From Halichoerus grypus (lineage: Eukaryota > Chordata > Mammalia > Carnivora > Phocidae), in assembly GCF_964656455.1 (NCBI RefSeq), contig NC_135717.1, positions 13,906,775 through 13,970,774 of the forward strand: a stretch of DNA of 64,000 bases, in the 5' to 3' direction. The notes beneath the pieces were generated by a model that was given only the letters and a program-made list of their open reading frames with translations, did no database searches and was not told where the DNA came from. Shown piece after piece: positions 22,441 to 34,849 of the stretch. Made by a program: the position numbers and the translations under genes. The stretch's first letter is position 1. Each line of letters opens with the position of its first letter.

Positions 22441-24705
22441 ACAGCCTTGCTTGCTTCTTGGTTCCTCCAGAACCCGGGGCTCGGGGGGAGTTCCTGGAAC
22501 ATGGCAGAGGGCGCCTTTGGTTTGAGGGTTTGGTCTTGTTGTGAGCAGCATCCCTCAGAGCAGAGGCTGAGAAAACCAGCCTGCACTTGGACTCAACTTC
22601 CTCCCCCAAAGAGGGACAGAATTTGACATTTGGCACTCACTCACTGACCCCCGTGGTGGCCCCCAGCATACGAGGGTCAGGCTGGCGCAGGAAGCTGAAA
22701 AGAGGAGGGTTGAGGCGACCTGGCCACGTCGCCCTGATCTGCCCGCTCCTGAGGCCATGCAGCCGCTAACACCTCTCAGAACCACGGTGCCTCTGCCAGA
22801 AGCATCTGCCCCTTTTTGTCATGGAAATGTGAAATCCTTAAAGATGCCAGACCTTCTGTCACGGAGATGGGTCTGGTCAGGGGTCCCCTCAGCTAGGACA
22901 GCCCCTCTTCTCTTTGAGGAGGCCAAGAAGGTCTATCCTGTTGGATGTTACACAGACATGCATTATCAATGGACGTTCCCATTTTTCTTTTGGGTTCTAT
23001 GAGAACTGGGTCCATGAGATGGAAAATGTTGCCGTTTGGTAATAAGGAGCTCATCAGACTTTAATATCAGAGTCTCAGGGCCACCGTGAAGTGAAAAGAA
23101 CTAAGCTCTGCACGTTCCCAGGGGGGTCAAGGGAGACATTGAGAGACGATTGTGATACGATGCTTTGGGGAGGAATCCCGCCCTGACTGCACCATTCTCC
23201 CTTTGGGTGGGTCTTGAAGGAAAAATATAAAGAAGGCATCATCCTGTTTTACCATTGGCTGAGGTTTTGATCCCAAATCCTGGTGAGGTACTCAGTGGGA
23301 TCCTTCATTCTTCAGGAAAGGGGCCCAATGGCCTCAAACCAAAGTAAGCCGCAAGACCAGCTCAGTTCTCTGATGGAGTGGGAGCCCGCGCCCTCTAGTG
23401 CTCCAGCACGCTCACTGCATCTGGGGCTCCTTCGTGCTCCAAGCTGCACCTCTGAAATGCGAATAGCAGCAAGTATCCCGGAACGTACGAGAGAGAAGTA
23501 CCCTTCTTCGGTGTCCTGTGCAGCAGGACAGGATGTTTGGGTTTGCGTGTTGATGTGTGTTGGCAGGGGGCACAGTGGTGGGGCTGGTTCAGGGCCATGG
23601 GCGGCTCTCTGTGTTCATATGGGCACCTGCTGTCAGCACTCACCTGGGCTACCTCCCAGAGGCTCAGCTACCTGGAGAGACAGGCCAGAGCCCGAGGCCA
23701 GCATCCCAGGACGGCACCCTCTTCACCCCACAGGGTCCCTGTGGGCCTGAAGGTGGTGGGGGTGGCGGGCCAAGAGGCCAAGGCAGAGAAGAGGAATGAA
23801 CAGAGTCAAAGGGGGAGGAGAGAAAAGAGAAGCAGGGCCCTGGGGAGCCTTGCATCCCAGTCCTCGGGAGGAATTTGGAAGCTCCAGGGCCCCATGTCTC
23901 CGCACAGCGGCAGCGAGCTCCAAGCGTCGGGCTCCAGGGGCATCTCACACTCCTTCCGCAAACAGTGGTAGTTGGCCCCGTCTGTGGCTGGGGAGATCAC
24001 TCCCCGCCCTCACAGGGGGGACGCCTCAGAGGGGGCTAAGGTCGGACAGCCACTGCTCCACGCCCCCTCTGTCCCCCCAGCTCCTCCCCTGCGCCCCCAC
24101 TGCCCTATCTGGTGACTGTTTCTTTTCTCTCATTTCCCCTCTCCATTTATATGGCAGAAAACCTCACCGATGGTGTTCCTGACACACGTCCAAGCCTCAC
24201 CGCCGATCTCTCTGATTCTGTATGTGTTCTTTCTCAAATGCCTTCTTCATGCTTATTCTGGTGGCCAGAGAAGGAGAAATAGGGAAGACTGGGAAAGCAC
24301 AATCGGGCCAGAAGCCACCATCTTAACCCACTCCGAGCCCTTTTGCTTGGTTTCCTGAAGCCATTTCTCTCCATCTGATACATCTTCCTACCATTCTTGA
24401 GAAGTATCCCAGTTTCCCAAAGGGCCGAAGTCAGGCCTGGGCAGAGCAGGCGGCTCTCCCAGGCTGCCCCACGGGTTGTCCCCGATTTGCATGCTGTTTC
24501 TCTCCTTCCACTTCGCTTGGGACTGCTACTCTGAGTGACGGCCCCGCCAACCCCCCCCCACCCCCGTGACAGCCCCCCAGGGGATGGGCTTGGGAGGGGC
24601 CTGGAGCTGGTGCAGGAAACCAGGAGGCCCAGGCCAGCAGGAAGCTGACAGGTGCCTGGCCGAGGGTTCCCAGTCTCTGCTCATTGTCACCATCTCCTCT
24701 TGTTT
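22441..24705. other. intergenic, no recognised transposon or exon
   Basis: GC-rich unique DNA just downstream of GALNT17. Several overlapping open frames on both strands at 23280-24180 reflect low stop density. I see no splice-flanked exon pattern or protein family in them. A CTCF-like site is noted separately. Confidence 0.5.
23388..23401 (-). promoter_or_regulatory. candidate CTCF-binding motif
   Basis: The reverse strand reads GCACTAGAGGGCGC. This fits the CTCF core CCASYAGRKGGCRS at 13 of 14 positions, with only the first C replaced by G. It lies 950 bp downstream of the GALNT17 polyadenylation site. Binding is inferred from the motif only. Confidence 0.5.
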
Positions 24706-24708
24706 TTG

Positions 24709-25206
24709 CTTGTTTTTTATTAAGTTTTTAGTTTAATTCCCATGTAGTTAACAAACAGTGTTATATTCATGTCAGGTGTACAATGTAGTGATTTAACACT
24801 TCCATACATCACCCTGTGCTCATCATGACAAGTGCGCTCCTTAAACCCCATCACCAGTTTCCCCGTCCCCCCTCCCACCTCCCCTCCGGTAACCATCTGT
24901 TTGTTCTCTATAGTTAAGAGTCTGTTGCTTGGTTTGCCTCTCTCTCTCTCTCTCTTTTCCCCTTTGCTCATTTGTTTCTTAACTTCCACAATGAGTGAAA
25001 TCATACGGTATTTGTCTTTCTCTGACTTATTTCGCTCAGCATTATATTCTAGCTCCATCTGTGTCATTGCAAATGACAAGATTTCATCTTTTTGATGGCT
25101 CAGTAATATTCCACCATATATATCTACCACAGCTTCCTTATCCATGCATCTGTGGATGAACACTTGGCTGCTTCCATAGTTTGGCTATTATAAATGGGGC
25201 TGCTAC
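24709..25206 (-). mobile_element. L1 3' end, antisense, 5'-truncated
   Basis: The left end is the T-rich complement of the poly(A) (gttttttattaagttttta), then cccatgtagttaacaaacag and atcaccctgtgctcatcatg. The coding complement follows: gtgaaatcatacggtatttg, cagtaatattccaccatata and ttggctattataaatggggct. The reverse strand keeps an open frame of 147 codons spanning the L1 3' region. A (TC)n tract at 24938-24957 is internal. No clear target-site duplication was found. Confidence 0.92.
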
Positions 25207-27065
25207 TAAAAGGTAACCTCCCCTCGCTCCAGATCGCCTCCAGGTCATCAGCTCCTAATCCATTGCCTTTCCTCTTGCCCAAATCATGAATCTGAATCTC
25301 TTGGCCACTCTGCTTTCTCACTTATAAGGCAAGTTCCCAAAACCTGGGCATAGCGTTCCGCGGTGAGCCCCAAACTCCAGAGGCCCATTTCAGTTCAGTT
25401 CAACAATCACCTTTGGACACTTATCCTTTGGTTTGCTTTTTAAGACTCCTTGGAAGGGGCGGGGGGAAGGAAGAAGGAGCTAAACTTCATTGAGCAAGTG
25501 CGCGATCAGTATCTTAGTCTTTACCCTTTAAAGCTTATATTGGAAAGAACACACACACAACATATAGGGTCTCCCCACCCCTGGAGCCTGGGCAGTCCTG
25601 AAATAGGGTCTACTCCTATCAGCATAAATGCGGATCTTGGTGTATTTACAGATTTCAGTGTTCTTGCCCCTAAGAGGCTCCAGCTAAGGAGCAAGTGCGG
25701 CTCCCAGCTTGATTTTATCGGCTGCCTGTTGCTGTGGGCTTCCATCACCACCCAGGCACAAAGAGCCAAGTTGAAGAACTAAGCACGCCAGGCAGGGATC
25801 ATTGGTGCCGCGGATGGTGGCAGAACATGGAGACTGTCAGCCCTGGCCAGTTATCGTCATCATCCTTAATAAAGAGTCCGAGGCTTCCTAATACCCCAGG
25901 GTCAAAATATCATCTCATTCACTCTTTCATTGGATGCCCACCTACCTTAATCACTTGGCATCTGCTTCATATACTCTACAGCTTGTCTTAGGGCAGAAAA
26001 CGCTTTCTGCTGGTGAGCCAAGCAGAGGCCAAATCTCAGCAACCTCTTCCCACCACCCACCCTCTCAGGCTCTGAAAATAAGATTAACTGCACATTAAAA
26101 CCCACAGTGTGCCTTAAAGTTGTAACACTGCGGGTTATAAGGGAGAGAAAAACAACCATTGGCAGCCTTTGATCAGGAGACAGAGTGTCCTCCGCCATCT
26201 GGAGAAATGGTTAACTTTCTTGGCTAGGGAAGCACGTCCGTTTGCCACAGGATTGGTCACATATTGTGAAAAAATGTGTATCTACTGTTTCTTAGAAAAA
26301 CTAATAGACGGAATCCTTCTGAGAAAAAAAAAAATCCGCACAGCCCCTCAGGGTTGACCTAATTTATCTTTTATTGTCATGTTTCTCAAATACGTGTAAA
26401 CATAAAACGGCTTTTGCTCATAGACCCGTTACCGCTATAAAATAAAAACAAATTTACAAGTCGATACAAACAAATCGACAAAGTCAGTAAAACTTAAGTG
26501 AACATTCATTCAACCTGGTGACGGCCTCCCTTGCCTCCACCAAGTTCCTGCTGCTTTGAATGTGGCCCTAGCGGAGGTTCTTCTGTGTCCTGTGATAACT
26601 CCAATCTTCCTCCTCTTTTCTGTACTCCAGCTGCTTTTGAAATATTTACTCGCCATGCATTCATTCAACGCAGAACATTCGTTCATCCCAGCTCGCCCGG
26701 GATGCGGCTAAGGATAGAGCACTGAGCGAAGCAGACAGAGACCCTGCTTGCCAGGAATCGACATTCCCCTGGCTTTCCTGAGGGGCAAACACATTTATAT
26801 TAAAACCTCCGTTCCTTTTTTTTCTCCTTCCCCTGGGACAATTACTGTAGAACTTTTTAGTGCTGGTGATGTCGTGACACCAACTCAAAGCCCTGCCCCA
26901 AATTCACAGTGGGCGTGCACCTGATCATCCAGCTAATCCAGAATGTGCTTATGTTAGTTTTTAGATAATTAACAAAAGGAAGGTACAACGTTTGAAAATC
27001 TTATGGACGTCTTACAACTGCAGGAGTCAGAGAACCTGCGGGTGCCTGTAAAGCGCCAGTTGGAG
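25207..27065. other. intergenic, no firmly recognised element
   Basis: Mixed-composition unique DNA. The segment ggctgcctgttgctgtgggc near 25720 may be a diverged family A start. I see no exon, RNA gene or CanSINE. Confidence 0.45.
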
Positions 27066-27286
27066 GGGATTCCTGGGTGGCTCAGTCGGTTAAGCATCTG
27101 TCTTCGGCTCAGGTCATGATCCCAGAGTCCTGGGATCGAGTCCTGCATTGGGCTCCCTGCTCAGCGGGGAGCCTGCTTCTCTCTCTGCCTCTGCCTGCCA
27201 TTTCCCCTGCTTGTTCTGTTCTCTCTCTCTCTTAAATAAATAAGATCTAAAAAAAAAAAAAAAAAGAAAGAAAGAAAAGTTGGAAA
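27066..27286 (+). mobile_element. CanSINE, sense
   Basis: Reads gattcctgggtggctcagtc, ggtcatgatcccagagtcct, the TC-rich segment, ttaaataaataagatct and an A-rich tail ending in (AAAG)n. A short possible duplication, agttggag versus agttggaa, flanks it. Confidence 0.95.
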
Positions 27287-27888
27287 AGCATAGCTTGCGT
27301 CTCTTTGCATTCCGCCAAGCTGGATAAGGACGTGGTACCAACAGACCTATGATGGGTCTCATCCCTATGGGACTTGTTTTCAACTCTTGCTTTTCTTCCA
27401 AATTTTGCTCACCTTTGGGTCACTCCCAAACTTGGTGCAATATGTAGATGAGAGCAAAACCTCATAACTGAAATATCACAGGATTTTTTTTTCTTCTGAT
27501 TTTCAATGTGGAGCAAGAGCTTGTGGGACAGGACTTTGGAAAGCATTGGTCAGAGTGAGGTTTAGAGATTCGGTGAGCTTCCTCAGTATGAGCTGGACTA
27601 CTCTTTTCACCAAATACATAGTACATTGGTGTGTAACATTATAAAACAACCCTCCCCCAGTCCCAGGGGGTCTGGGTTCATACCCAGTATGCAGCTCAGA
27701 AAGGCCAGGAAAGCGGGGTTTCCAGTGGACACACTGACATAGGCACTGGATAAACAGACATCAGCATGAACTTCAGACGTTGAGGTTTCTGCAAAAGCCT
27801 TTGGCACCGTCAATGGTTAGTTATAAGGCTGGCGTTCATAATGCAGCCATGCAGATAACAAAAAAGAATATGCAGGCGGCTCGGTTTT

Positions 27889-28089
27889 GTTGTGTTTTGT
27901 TTTTAAGATTTTATTTATTAGAGAGAGAAACAGAGCGTGAGAGAGAGAGCACAAGCGGGGGCGGCGGGTAGAGGGAGAGGCAGGCTCCCCGCTGAGCAGG
28001 GAGCCTGATGCGGGGCTTGATCCCAGGACCCCGGGATCACAACGTGAGCCGAGGGCAGATGCTTAACCAACTGAGCCACCCAGGACCCT
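27889..28089 (-). mobile_element. CanSINE, antisense, with target-site duplication
   Basis: Runs from taagattttatttattagag through gatcccaggaccccgggatc to aactgagccacccaggaccc. Flanking duplications at 27874-27888 (aggcggctcggtttt) and 28090-28104 (aggctgctcagtttt) match at 13 of 15 positions. Confidence 0.95.
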
Positions 28090-28104
28090 AGGCTGCTCAG
28101 TTTT

Positions 28105-29455
28105 TAAATTTGCCCCCAGACATTTTGCCCTTGGAATCACACACACAACAGTGAAACCTCCCCATCCTGGCCCAAGGCACCAAGCCACATTCCAGCGCCC
28201 AAGGTCACTTCTCCAAATTTCTTGGTGTCATGACAGGCCGCCTCTCTCGAATTCAGAATTCGTGATACTTGAGTTAACGCTGCCTATACATTTGCTCATA
28301 CAAAGAAGCCTTAGAAAATGAAGAATGTAAACAGAAAGCTATTTAACTGCACGGGTTTAAGTGCCTCCAAAAACCCCCTTGACACGCATTCCACCCCTCA
28401 GTTATTCATGCCCACTTCTTACGTGTTCTTTGAAGAGCGCCCCCATCTGGTGTCAGCATGAACCAGAGGAATGTTCCAGTTCTGGTGTGCGCAGAGACTA
28501 CATTTCCCGATCACTGTTTCATACTGAGATTCCCTTTGCTCACAGAAGCCCGGCGCTAAGGTACCATGAATTTGCCCGAATTGATGAGGTTCTAAGTGTG
28601 CCTTGGGGCTGTTTCTAGAATTCTTTGAGAGGGTAGAAGTGCTGCTCTGGCCCATGGAGTAAACCTATGTTTCTTTCTGGATTTTCCATGAGGTTCTAAT
28701 GAGTAACCAGCATGGTGCTAAGCTTGAAGCAGGTGATAGGTCAGAGGAAATGGCTTTCTGCTGGAGCCTGGGGAAAGAAAAAGCTGGAAACACCCACCAA
28801 GACTGTGCTCAGGTCGTCCCCAGCCTGACTCTGACCTAACCCTGACCTTGACCCTGATGGACAGCCCCTGCTGTCTGAGGCTCTCTTAGTGCTTGTGACA
28901 ATCTCCCCGAAGTGCCAATCAGTCAGGGCCCAGCTCTTGACAGCTGTGACATCAAAATGAGTGAGGACAGCTTAGCGGAGGAAAGCCACCACCTCTGAGG
29001 AAGAAAGAGTCTGTGCTCTGGGTTGTTAGTGGTGGGAAGTTGGTTGCTGTTGTGTGTTTTTGCTTTGTGTTCTGAGTTTTTTTATTTTAAGTTAGGCACT
29101 CTTTAAAGATCGTTTTTACCCACAAAGAATTGCCCAGAGGCGGGAGGAGGCTGGGCACCGGTGCCCAGAGGCTGACGAAGGTGAGTGCAAGCCAGTATTT
29201 CTCTCAAAGGCGGGGAAGGTTGGGTTTGGGTTTGGGTTCCAGTTTTGGTATTTTTTGTTTTTATTGCTTTCCTTGGATCGCTGTTGGTTTCTTCATCAGG
29301 CTGGTGTTAACTGCTGGCACTTGGTGGGATTTTTCTGGTAGGACTGGAAGGTGGGGTACCAAAGTGTAATTACCACCATAACTACAACCACCACCGCGAT
29401 CTGAGCACGCACTGTGTGTGGGCGCGCACGTGTTCCCAGCGACCTCTTGGCAGCT
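28105..29455. other. intergenic, no recognised element
   Basis: Contains degenerate ctgacc repeats at 28824-28858 and three tttggg units at 29221-29238. Both are too short to mean more. No exon or repeat family was identified with confidence. Confidence 0.45.
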
Positions 29456-29605
29456 GCTACCATTTTCCCTTTACAGATGAGACACCGAGGCCCAGAAAGA
29501 TCAAGAACCGGTCCCGATCGCACGGAGTGTGCAAGTGGAAGGTGTGGGTTTCAGACCCCACCAGGAAGCACGTGTTCATAACCACTAGGCTACACCATCT
29601 ATGGG
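29456..29605 (-). mobile_element. MIR SINE, antisense
   Basis: Reverse-complement MIR: cattttccctttacagatga, acaccgaggcccagaaagat, gtgcaagtggaaggtgtggg, and the tRNA-derived end taaccactaggctacaccat. Confidence 0.85.
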
Positions 29606-29971
29606 GGTGGCTTTGCTCTGCGGCCTCTGTCCTAACACAAAAACCCCAGATACGAGAGGAGGGGGAGGACTAGGCTGTTACCAGGACTGTGTCTAGGTTC
29701 CCTGCACAGATCCTCAGATGACAGAGGAGCTGAGATTCATTGACTTCATTTAGCATGTCCCCAAGTCCCCAGAGCACCTTTGTCCCAACGAGGCAGCAGC
29801 TGATTTAGAACAGCCAGTGCTGCCCTAGATTCTGGCCTCCTACCTCCAACTTCTCCCTGTTTATCAGCTTAAAGTTCGAACACATGCACACTTGAGGACT
29901 CACAGGGGAGGAGCCAATCTGCCTGAAATGGCTCAAAAAATCCTCCACAGGCTAGGAAAATAATCTGATTC

Positions 29972-30001
29972 AAACAAGAACAACAACAACAACAACAAAA
30001 A
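29972..30001 (+). repeat. (CAA)n microsatellite
   Basis: caagaacaacaacaacaaca followed by acaaaaatt. Confidence 0.9.
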
Positions 30002-31046
30002 TTAATGTAATTTACAAATTAATTGATGGTGGATTAGAGAAATTAGATAATGCAAGTGAGTAATAACAAGAGGAAGATAACATTAATAATCCCACCACCC
30101 AGAGAGACCTTGAAACACCGTTCATTGCATTTATGAACATCCTTCCCTACTTCTTCCTTGCATATAGATACCCATAACTTCATATATATAATACATAATG
30201 GGGTTGTAACATGATGAGCTTTAATGAGATAAATAGAAGTTCCTGCACTTTGGTCTGAAAAGCCAACTGCTGTAATAATGCATGCTCGGGGAGATAAGGC
30301 TTAGCAAGCATCTAGTATAAAAATGAAATGAGCTTTAGTTATTAGTTGCCTTAATATGGGTCAACAAGCTCCAAAAGAAGCCAGTGGGATCCTGGTGCAG
30401 AAAATCCAGTGACTGTCCTGCCACCTTGGAGTCCACTCAATGAATGGGTGGTAATGAGCCTGAAACTCACATCTTATAAAGGAAGAAACCAAGTGTGTTG
30501 AACTTGGCAGAAATGGTCACTGCCTTGAAGACTCAGTGGACCACCAAGGGTTGGGGTGGGAGAACGTCCATGGGAGATAGTTTGGATCTCTTCTTTATGA
30601 CCCAGAGAGTCAGAAGGGGGCCACATGGATGGACGCCAGGCTACGGCTTTGAGCTCAGTATAAGAATCTGTTTTCTAAACAGAGCCATCCACCCAAAGCT
30701 GGGATGGGGGTCTCAGGAAGGCATGAGTGTCACTTTCCTCTGCTGTCTTCCTCCAAAAAAAAAACCCCCAGAACCACAGGCAAATCATTGGAAAAACATC
30801 AGACATATCGCAGTAGAGGGACATTCTACAAAATAGCTGACCACGTTACTCCTCAAAACCATCAAGGTATTAAAAACAAGAATGGTCTGCAAAAATGTCA
30901 CCATCAAGAGGGGCCTAAGGAGACATGAAAACTAAATGCAATGTAGTGTCCTGGATGGGATCCTGGGACAATAAAAAGGACATGGAGTTTAAAAAAAAAA
31001 AAGGAAATCTGAGTAAATTATCAACTGTAGTTCATAATGATATATC

Positions 31047-31710
31047 ATGGAAACAAAGGCAAAAATAAACTATTGGAACTACATCAAAATAAAAAGCTTC
31101 TGCACAGCAAAGGAAACAACAAAACCGAAAGGCAACCTATGGAATGGGAGAAGATATTTGTAAATGACATACCTGATGAAGGGTTAGTACCCAAAATGTA
31201 TAAGGAACTTATTCAACTCAACACTCAAAACCCAAATAATCCAATTAAAAAATGGGCAGAAGACATGAACAGACATTTCTCCAAAGAAGACATCCAGAGG
31301 GCCAACAGACACATGAAAAGATGTTCATCATCACTCATCATCAGGGAAATGCAAATCAAAACTACAATGAGCTATCACCTCACACCTGTCAGAATGGCTA
31401 AAATCAACAACACAAAAAACAACAGGTGTTGGAGAAGATGTAGAGAAAAAGGAACCCACGTGTGTTGTTGGTGGGAATTCAAACTGGTGTAGCCACTGTG
31501 GAAAACAGTATGGAGTTTCCTCAAAAATTTAAAAATAGAACTACCCTACGATCCAGCAATCACACAACTGGGTATTTACTCAAAGAATACAAAAACACTA
31601 ATTCAAAGGGATACATGCACCCTGATATTTATAGCAGCATTATTTACAATAGCCAAGATATGGAAGCAACCCAAGTGTCCATTGATTGACGAATGGATAA
31701 AGAATATGTG

Positions 31711-31752
<42 letters not shown>

Positions 31753-32157
31753 GAATATTATTTAGCCATAAAAAAGAATAAAATCTTGCCATTTGAAACA
31801 ACATGGGTGGAGCTAGAGCATATAATGCTAAGCGGAAAAAGTCAGAGAAAGACAAAAACCATATGTTTTCACTCATATGTGGAATTTAAGAAATAAAACA
31901 AGCAAAGGGGAAAAAAACAAGAGAGAGATAAATTAAGAAACAGACTCAACTATAGAGCACAAACTGATGGTTACCAGGGAGGAGGGGGGTGGGGGTTGGG
32001 TGAAGTAGGTGACGGGGATTAAGGAGTATACTCGTCAGGAGCACTGGGTATTGTATGGAAGTGCTGAATCACTATATTGTACACCTGAAACTAATATAAC
32101 ACCATATGTTAACTACACTGGAATTAAAACTTAAAAAAATTAGAATTAAAATTAAAA
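31047..32157 (+). mobile_element. L1 3' end (ORF2 C-terminus and 3' UTR), sense, nested
   Basis: A 5'-truncated LINE-1 with a nearly open ORF2 segment from the L1 start to about 31492: [50 protein letters not shown] and [10 protein letters not shown] stop then breaks it. The 3' UTR (tggttaccagggaggagggg, attgtacacctgaaactaat) and an A-rich tail at 32110-32157 follow. An (AC)19 microsatellite at 31713-31750 has expanded at the usual position before tggaatattatttagcca. It inserted into an old L1M, and the likely target duplication is short (atatc). Confidence 0.93.
31713..31750 (+). repeat. (AC)19 microsatellite inside L1
   Basis: Uninterrupted acacac for 38 nt. It replaces the tatatac-type segment of the L1 ORF2 3' end. 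Confidence 0.97.
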
Positions 32158-32330
32158 ATATCGATATTGATTCATTAATTATAACAAATGCATCATATTA
32201 AAGAAAGGTGTTGATAATAAGGGAAACTGTGGGTCGGGGGATGTGTTATGAGAACTCTCTGTAGTATCTTCAACTTTTCTGTAATCTAAAACTGTTATAA
32301 AATAAGTCTACTACTACTAAAAAATAAAGT

Positions 32331-33790
32331 GCTTCATGGGCATTGTCTCTCCAAACATCTCAGGCACTGGATGCCACGGTCTGGCCAGTGGCTGTCCATC
32401 TGTCCCGGAGATAGCACTACCATTCTCTTGCACTTGGCCATAATTAGCTATAACAAAGGAGCCATGGCCTGGGGGCATTTTTTCAGCAGGAGCCATAAGA
32501 GGGCAACGATAAAGACAGTTTAGTCAATACCATTAATGGCTATTATGGAAAAGCCATCTGGGATTTGGATCAGCAGGAATCCATCTTTCTGCTCCCTTAA
32601 GGAGTAAGAAGATATATCAGAAGGTGCTGGCTGTCTAGCCAATCTCCCGGAGCCTTTTTGGTAAGAGAACTTTAGTATTGCTGGGTGCAGCAAGGTGCCC
32701 AGCATGGAAACCACATTTCCCAGCCTCCCTTGCCACTGAGTGGTAAGTAGAAGTCATTCCTCTGGGGATGCTCTTTAAAGAGGCCCATTCAGGGGCACCC
32801 GAGTGGCTCAGTTGGTTAAATGGCAGACTCTTGATTTCGGCTCAGGTCATGATCTCAGGGTCATGGGATCAAGCCCTGCATCAGGCTCCATGATCAGCAC
32901 GGAGTCTGCTTGGGATTCTCTCTCCCTCTCCCTCTGCCCTCCCCCCTGCTCTCTTATCTCTCTCACTCTCTAAAATAAATAAATCTTAAAAAAAATAGAG
33001 GCCCATTCAGCTTGGAGATATACCCTTTGGCCCTGGACCCCTCCTTTTTTTTTGTCGCCTGGCATATGGACAGGATGGCTTCAGCTGCAGCACCATATTG
33101 TAATTCTAAGGTGACCTTGAGAACAGTGTGGCAGCAAATAAAGGCGCTTGTACCCCTGATGGAGCTACAATACTAACCCTGGGTTGCTACTTAACGATTT
33201 CCTTACATGGGAGAAAAATAAAGCAAAAAATAAACCTTTTGTTTATGCAACACTTATTTGAGATTCTTGCCCTATGGCATTGAACCACATCTTTACCGAT
33301 TCAGAGACAAAATTTCTGCTGATTCAGAAAACCTGATTCAGGGCGGTCTAAAATGTCAGGTGCAATGGTTCAACATTGAAGTACAGACGTGGGGTGGTGT
33401 GGGAACCTCCTGGAGCTCTTCCTTTTGCAGGTGAATTAAGAATCAATGAAGCACTGCAGCACACAACGACCTCTCCCTGAAGCAGGCCAAACACTCTGGA
33501 GAACCCATCACCTGAACACTGGTGAGCCATTAAAGAGGAGAGACCCCAGGCCTTGGTTAGGCAGCATTAGGACACATGGACCTGGATGAGATGAGAAAGG
33601 CAAGAACTTCTCAGGAATACATTCCTGGAAACTTCAGTGTCAGGCAAGGTGACCTGGAGAAGAAGAGCCCAACACCAGGCTCTCTTTAGCCAGCAGATAT
33701 TGAGGATTTAGGCTACGCCTCTACCTACCACCCACATCTATCTCCTCCAAGAGGATCCAAGAGGATCCAAGATATAGTTCCTAGTCTCAT
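32331..33790. repeat. diverged LTR-like or other old repeat hosting a CanSINE (uncertain)
   Basis: Around the CanSINE the text tggaaaccacatttcccagc, cttggagatataccctttgg, catatggacaggatggcttc and aaggtgaccttgagaacagt looks like an old mammalian interspersed repeat. A cagcaaataaaggc segment follows, and the family is not assigned. The remainder (33240-33790) shows nothing recognisable apart from aagaggatcc in tandem near 33747-33770. Confidence 0.35.
32793..32996 (+). mobile_element. CanSINE, sense, perfect 14-bp target-site duplication
   Basis: ggcacccgagtggctcagtt, cttgatttcggctcaggtca, ggagtctgcttgggattctc and a taaaataaataaatctt tail. Duplications agaggcccattcag are at 32779-32792 and 32997-33010 and are identical. 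This points to a relatively recent insertion. Confidence 0.97.
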
Positions 33791-33794
33791 TTGA

Positions 33795-34115
33795 AAATAG
33801 GTGAGATCACATGACTACGTTTCCCCCAGAACACTGAGAGTGGATGTGATGGGTGTCTCCTTGGGGCTGAGCTTGAGAAGTGAGATTGCCTCCACCATGC
33901 TCCGTTTCCCCTTCTGGGCTGGATGCAGACAACAGTGGGATCTTAGGGGACAGTGGAGCCCTAAGGCAGAAGGGTTCTCAGCCCCTGGATGACTGCATGA
34001 AAGAGCTCCTTCTCATTGACCTGAACACCACAGAATGTTTTGTTGAGCCATTACAGGTTTGGGTCTATTTGTTACTGCACGTTAACCTACCCTAGCTAAT
34101 ACAAGATCTTTCATG
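33795..34115 (+). repeat. old interspersed repeat, family unassigned
   Basis: The order gatcacatgactacgtttccc, gtggatgtgatgggtgtctc and tgcatgaaagagctccttct, ending gttactgcacgttaacctac cctagctaatac, resembles old LTR-type repeats that end in 'taacctagcc...taatac'. The assignment is weak. Confidence 0.35.
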
Positions 34116-34117
34116 CA

Positions 34118-34330
34118 TTGTGTTAGCTATCCATTGCTGCCTCATGAATGATCCCAAAGCCTAAAGACTTAAAACAACATTTATGATCTCACGGTTTCTC
34201 TGGGTCAGCTTCTGAAGGCAGCTTCCCAGGGTCCTCTACCTCAGGGCCTCTCTCAGGCTCCAACTCAGATGTTGGCTCTGGATGGAGTCATTTCAAAGCT
34301 GGTCTAGGGGGAAATCTCCTTCCAAGACCT
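34118..34330 (+). repeat. ancient interspersed repeat, family A
   Basis: Starts gtgttagctatccattgctg, then aaagacttaaaacaacattt and gatctcacggtttctctggg. This is the same order as at 18600-18930. Confidence 0.5.
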
Positions 34331-34849
34331 ATGGTTGTTCGGATAATTCAGTCGGACTGAGGATTTCCGTTCTTTGCGGGCAGTTGGCCAGAGGCCAGCT
34401 CCTGACATGGCAGCTTCATCAGAACAAGCAAGAACACCCGAGAGAAAAAGAGCCGGCAAAACTGAAATCACAATCCCGTGTAGCCTAACCTCGGAAGTGA
34501 AATCCCACCACTGTTGCCATTTTCCACTTTCTAGAAGCAATCACTAGGTCTGGCCCACACTCAGGAAGGGGACACACGAGGGCCTGGATGTCGAGAGGCA
34601 GCAGTCACCAGGTGCCACTCAAAAGCTGCCTATCACACGTCCTGAGGCCCCACAAGAACCCGGCTGACACCCAGTATTTAACCTGATTTGGTGAGGCCCA
34701 TCTGCAGGAGGAAACCGAGACCCAGAGAAGTGAGGGAGCTTGGTCACGCTCATTCATCAGTGCTAGCTGGAGAACCATTTGCGTGGCACCAACACCTGTG
34801 CCTATCTCACGGTCCCACCTTGCAGGCTGCAGGTGCACGGTGTCCCCCA

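Larger units (their letters stand above)
30760..32330 (+). mobile_element. old L1M 3' end split by a younger L1
   Basis: The left part (30760-31046) shows attctacaaaatagctgacc, ggcctaaggagacatgaaaa and gtgtcctggatgggatcctg. The right part (32158-32330) shows gattcattaattataacaaa, gaactctctgtagtatcttc and atctaaaactgttataaaat. Together they form the 3' end of an old L1 family in sense orientation. The same blocks occur at 6400-6765. Confidence 0.8.

Noticed and set aside
24720..25163. 147-codon minus-strand open frame
   Set aside because: It is the 3' part of an antisense L1 and not a host gene.
29221..29238. Telomere-like tttggg units, and ctgacc units near 28824-28858
   Set aside because: Only three or so imperfect units each, and not the TTAGGG repeat. 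Too short to be an interstitial telomere.
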